Part shown: piece after piece, positions 60,057-64,000 of the stretch
How positions within the stretch are numbered: the stretch's first letter is position 1
Layout of the letters: each line of letters starts with the position of its first letter
The notes under the pieces: model-generated
The model's database searches: none
Seen by the model: the letters and a program-made list of their open reading frames with translations, nothing else
What the model was told of the DNA's origin: nothing
Made by a program: the position numbers and the translations under genes
Source: Anniella stebbinsi
Lineage: Eukaryota; Chordata; Lepidosauria; Squamata; Anniellidae
Reading direction: 5' to 3'
DNA: 64,000 nt
NCBI GenBank assembly: GCA_029215795.1
Contig: JARDYH010000005.1
Location: forward strand, 33,238,001 to 33,302,000

Positions 60057-60376
60057 TAGGCTGACCATATGAAAATGAGGACAGGGCTCATGTAACTTTA
60101 ACAGTTGCAGAGAAAAGGGAATTTCAGTCGGCGTCATTTGTATGCAGTTAGTACCTGGTGAAATTCTCTCTTCATCACAACAATTAAAGTTGCAGGCACT
60201 ATACTAGAATGACCAGATACAAAAGAAGGCAGGACCCTTGCAACTTTAACTGTTGTAATGAAGAGGGAATTTCACCAGGTACGAATTACATACAAATGAT
60301 GCCGGCTGAAATTGCCTTTTTTCTACAACTGTTAAAGTTACATGAGCCCTGTCCTCCTTTTCATATGGTCAGCCTA
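60057..60376 (+). mobile_element. Hairpin hAT-like MITE, copy 6
   Basis: A 320-base foldback element with ends TAGGCTGACCATATG and CATATGGTCAGCCTA. A perfect 8-base duplication CAGTTTTT lies at 60049-60056 and 60377-60384. Terminal subtype with AGGACAGGG, as in copy 2. Non-coding. Confidence 0.9.
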
Positions 60377-60531
60377 CAGTTTTTAGAACCTGGAAAATCC
60401 TCCTAAATTGAGGCCCTCCTTCTGCTTAGAAAATGGGTGTTGAGTCTCTAATTCATCCAGTCCCCAGTGTCTAAGGAGCTCTTCATTCCAATTTTCTCCA
60501 TTGGAATTATGCTAGCCTTAGCACATGCACG

Positions 60532-60553
60532 CACACACACACACACACACACA
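60532..60553. repeat. (CA)n microsatellite
   Basis: About 11 CA dinucleotides just upstream of a LINE tail. Confidence 0.93.
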
Positions 60554-60564
60554 GGTATGTGCAT

Positions 60565-61190
60565 ACATTTATACTTATTTATTTACAATATTTCTAGGCC
60601 ACCTTTCTACCACAAAGTGGTATTCAAAGCAGCAATCTTATGCACACTAACCTGGAAGTAACTGACACTGAAACCTATGGGCCTGGGCCTCAATTAACAT
60701 GCCCAGGACTGGGCTGTAAAGCCGCAAGCTCAACAACATACAACACCCATAAAAAAGAATCAGCAGCAACAGTAGACAGAACAGTCTCCGCATATAAAAA
60801 GGCAGCAAATAAAGTAGCTCAGAGCAATTCCAGTAGCCATTGAGCAGAACAAAATCAATATGTGTAATTAAAAAAACCACCATGCAAAAGCAAACATTAA
60901 TAATCACCAAAACCTTTGGTAAACGGAACAGCCTGCTCCCTAATATATAGCACAATGAAGGTGCTGGGAGGATCCCCCTTAGGAAGGAGTTACAAACCAA
61001 CAGGCCCCTGTCAATAACCCAGCCACTATATTTTGAACTAGCTGAGGTTTCTGAATGATTTCCCAAGCCTCGTTGCAATTGCTTTAAACCCTGGAAGTTA
61101 ATAAAGCATGGGTAGCCATTGCAAGTCCAACTTGAGCTGTTTCGCCTCCATGTAGCAGAACTGCGTCTTTCTTGTTTTACCTTTCCCTAT
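60565..61190 (-). mobile_element. L2/CR1-type LINE 3' fragment
   Basis: TTATTTATTTACAATATTTC and CCACCTTTCTACCACAAAGTG form a LINE tail. Further along, TATTTTGAACTAGCTGAGGTTTC parallels the TTTTGAACTAGTTGAAGTTTCC segment of the large L2 (17510-17530). Reverse orientation, heavily diverged. Confidence 0.65.
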
Positions 61191-61373
61191 GCAGTGCTCC
61201 TACTTTACAGAGGACAGTCCTCTGTTTGAAGATCTGTTCAGTACATGTCCAGTTTAAGGATAAAAAACCTTAAGAAACTGTAAGAAGGGAGAGCAGCAGG
61301 GGCCTTGAAGTTGCCCATGAACAGTTACATGTGGTACTTGAAACTGGGCCTACTGCCCTGGAGATTCCTTGGC

Positions 61374-61890
61374 AGGGTTCGGATGACACGATAATCAATG
61401 GAGGTGGGGGTAAGGAGGCAATTGTCCATTGTGTTGATTATTGTGTCATCTGAGGGGCAACACACAATGGGCACACAACTCACAGTACTTTATTTTCTGG
61501 AATTAAGCAACGGGGGGAAACAATGGGCTGCTCCATTGCTTATCTGGAGACCTGTTGATTAACATATTGTGTGGCGGGCTCCGTTGTGTAATCTCCCCCG
61601 TCAAGTGCACTATTCCAGAAGGTCATAGGGTTCTCCGGCAGAAGTGGCTGAAAGCATCCTGGTTGCTCCTGTACAGCCGGCAGAACTTGCAATGCATGAT
61701 GGGATAGGGCCAGGAGGACTAAGGGAGGAGGGAGGGAGGAGCACCAGCTGCCCAGGAGGACGCCGGGACTTTCAGCCATGCGACTGGGGGGGGGGGGGGG
61801 AACATGTCATGTGGGGAGTACCTCTGAAATAAGATTCCGTGTGTTGCCAGTTCTCTCCTCCGTTGCCTAAAGTGTCGTCTGAACACGGCC
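61374..61890. mobile_element. Foldback element, diverged member of the ACAACAC family
   Basis: The left end is GGGTTCGGATGACACGATAATC. The right end is GTGTCGTCTGAACACGGCCC. The interior contains ATTATTGTGTCATCTGA-type repeats, a run of 15 G (61786-61800) and AGCATCC/GGATG blocks. Ends are imperfect. Confidence 0.5.
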
Positions 61891-62707
61891 CTTGTCTATC
61901 GTCTGCCTCTTCCTACGGTATTCGGTTCTTCATTTCCCCCCCGTCCCCCGCTATCTCAGAATAGCCCATGTGCATGCACCAAAGTGAGTAGGCTAATAAG
62001 GCGAGTCCCTGAGAATCTTCTTCATCACCAACAGGTGTGCTTTTTGTCCTTTATTTACCTGTGACCTCAGAGCTTTTGGCTACTAAATAAACACAAGTTA
62101 TTAACAGAAATGTTGACATTATAGGTCAAAACATCTGGTTTGAATTGTAAAAATAAGTAACTTCCCAAGCTGTCGGCATATTCTGGGTCCCTTCAGATTG
62201 TCTCTGCCAGGCGCTCCTAAGAAAGATTTACTGTACTAGCTTAAGTTTTTTTGTTCTTCTGCTTTCTTTGGATCATAACTCCCCTGCAGAAGCATTACGA
62301 TTCAGTCAAGAGTGATTTAATCCTGTGAAAGATCACAACATTGGAGCACTTTGTGCTTTTCAAAAGACAATGCTGTGTTTGTTTATTACTGTTGGATCTC
62401 ACCCTGCCTCCGGGGAGCATTGAGAGTGGCATTTTACAAGTACACCGTACAACAACAAATACAACCCTGTGAGATAAATTTTGGTGAGAGTGATTTGCCC
62501 AACAACACTCAGTGATTTTCATAGATGAGCAGGAAATTAAAACTTAGGCTGCCCGCACACAAACCCAACACTCTTAGCCATCACGTCATATTGGTTCTCT
62601 GTAATATTTTGGACAACTATGCTCCATAGGAACATCTAATCCAGCAATCCTGTTTCCCAGAGTGGCCAACCCAATGCTTATGGAAAGGCCACAAGTAGGA
62701 CACTGGA

Positions 62708-62895
62708 GGGGCCATAGCTCAGTGTGACAGAGCGCATGCTTTGCATGCAGAAGGTCCCAGGTTCAAACCCCAGCTTCTCCAGGTAGGGTGGGGAAAGGAA
62801 TCCTGCCTGAAACCCTGGAAAGCTGCTATCAGTCAGGTTGACAATACTGGGCTAGATGGACCAATGTTTTGACTCAGCATAAGGCAGCTTCCTAA
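62708..62895 (+). mobile_element. tRNA-Ala-derived SINE
   Basis: The 5' part resembles tRNA-Ala: GGGGCCATAGCTCAGTG (A box), GCATGCTTTGCATGC (anticodon stem with TGC) and GGTTCAAACCCC (B box). The acceptor stem does not close. A SINE body follows with CCTGAAACCCTGGAAAGCTG and GGGCTAGATGGACCAATG and ends AGGCAGCTTCCT. It is a retroposon, not a functional tRNA gene. Confidence 0.8.
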
Positions 62896-64000
62896 AGCAA
62901 TAGCACCCTCTCACTCATGTTCTCCAGCAATTGGTAATTCAGAAGCATACTGCCTCTGATACTGAAGATAATATATTGGAAGGCTTAGTTACTGGCAGTA
63001 AGAACTTTAAGCTAAAATATGCTGATATTTTTGGCCCCACCACATTTGCCCCACATTTTACCTTCAATCCCACCCACCACTGGAATGTGGGCCCCAGAAA
63101 GCTGCTCTGAAATTGAATTTGACCCTCCAACTGAAAGATGTAATAGCCCTTGGGAGAGACCCAGATTCAGGCTGACACCATCTCAAAATTTGAAATCTGC
63201 AGCATCCTTCCACTTTCCATCATAAGACTGTATCCAGAAGCAGACTCCATGATTTGAATATCAGCCACATGTTCCTCCCCTCACCACTCCCCCCCTTCGT
63301 TTACCACCTTGCCTGATGAAGAGTTCTGAAGAACATGAAAGGTGCACAGTATTTTGGGGGTTTTGAGTTGGCCTAATAGAAAGTATTAACCTTATATCGG
63401 TGTTGTAATTTAACTCCTTGTTTAGTTTGAGAACCTCTGGAGAGCCTCTCTCAGTTGGAGTGGAAAATAGTGGGCAAGATGGACCAATGGTCTTGTCTCA
63501 TGATAAGTCAAGTGCATATGATGATAAAACAGGTTCTCCCACTAAATACAATCATAAAGGGAGGATTTGAACTCCTTCTGCTCCGCCCTATTGACGTTCC
63601 ACCCACTTGAATGCAAGAGGATGTATTTTCAATATGAGAATGTTCCACAAAACAGTAAATCTGGGATTATCTCATCGGACTGATTATGTCAAAGCTCTTT
63701 AGCCACAGCGCTCTCAGAGGGCTATAATAAGTGGCAAGCAGGCCGTAATTCTGTGCATAAATTGTCCATGTGTATTGTGTGCATGGGTGGATGATGATGT
63801 GTGCACTTACAGTGTTTATTTATAGGAAGTGGGGGTAAGGACAAAGTTGGTGAGACAAAGACACCAGTCCAAAGCTCTGCAGAGCTGCGATACACATATG
63901 TTGCACCGCAGGGACAAGGGCTTCTGTTGCATTGGCCTGTGGCTATGCTGTGCTCCTGAGGTACAGAATTCCCCCCCCCCCCCAGCATTATACACCAGAA

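Larger units (their letters stand above)
47920..64000 (+). other. STXBP4: STXBP4 intron downstream of the WW exon (partial)
   Basis: Sequence after the donor at 47920. I looked for an acceptor followed by the second half of the WW domain (His after Asn, a Thr-rich strand, Trp, Pro) and did not find it, so this is read as intron to the end of the window. Stretches with no recognisable feature include about 47930-48560, 49740-50720, 51270-51990, 52040-52770, 53450-54200, 55550-58810, 59340-60050, 61900-62700 and 62900-64000. The last of these has a poly-C run near 63972 and weak SINE-tail similarity near 63440-63510. Confidence 0.72.

Noticed and set aside
549..60384. Regularly recurring palindromes considered as a CRISPR-like or clustered regulatory array
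   Set aside because: Copies are thousands of bases apart, each has its own target-site duplication, and the genome is vertebrate.
62708..62775. tRNA-Ala-like sequence
   Set aside because: It continues into a SINE body and the acceptor stem does not close, so it is a retroposon head rather than a tRNA gene.

Overview
The window reads as vertebrate genomic DNA, most likely from a squamate reptile (lizard). Four copies of a tRNA-derived SINE closely resemble Sauria SINEs. There are also many L2/CR1-clade retrotransposon fragments, several families of foldback DNA transposons, many microsatellites and very long non-coding stretches. No prokaryotic gene organisation, ribosomal RNA, CRISPR array or bona fide tRNA gene is visible. 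Almost all long open frames are chance or fall in repeats.

I can support one cellular gene: the 3' part of STXBP4 (syntaxin-binding protein 4, Synip) on the + strand. Two short exons are visible, at about 5154-5287 and 47862-47919. They join in frame across an intron of 42,574 bases, and the Cys codon is split T|GT. The spliced product runs from SLATEAKELVRSVRAILETD into Cys and then LPYGWEEAYTADGIKYFI, the first half of the single WW domain of STXBP4. The second exon ends inside the WW domain, so at least one more coding exon must lie beyond base 64000. The rest of the window is intron.

Region by region: 1-5153 is upstream intron with a three-armed foldback transposon, two SINEs and an L2 tail. 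5154-5287 is the first exon. 5288-47861 is the giant intron. It holds a 5'-truncated L2 with a decaying reverse transcriptase (about 16929-18560, minus strand), further L2 pieces, a candidate solo LTR (35031-35759), many hairpin elements, and an unusual CpG-rich, hairpin-rich block (41622-43520). 47862-47919 is the WW exon. 47920-64000 is downstream intron with more hairpin transposons, one inserted into an L2 copy, and a separate CpG-dense terminal-inverted-repeat element (48568-48913).

The clearest structural signal beyond the gene is a family of roughly 320-base, almost fully palindromic elements. Their ends are close to TAGGGTGACC. Six copies are present, five with perfect 8-base target-site duplications and one near-perfect, which points to hAT-type non-autonomous elements. 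I found no convincing new gene system. The most notable unexplained structure is the 41622-43520 block of stacked hairpins and G-rich spacers.
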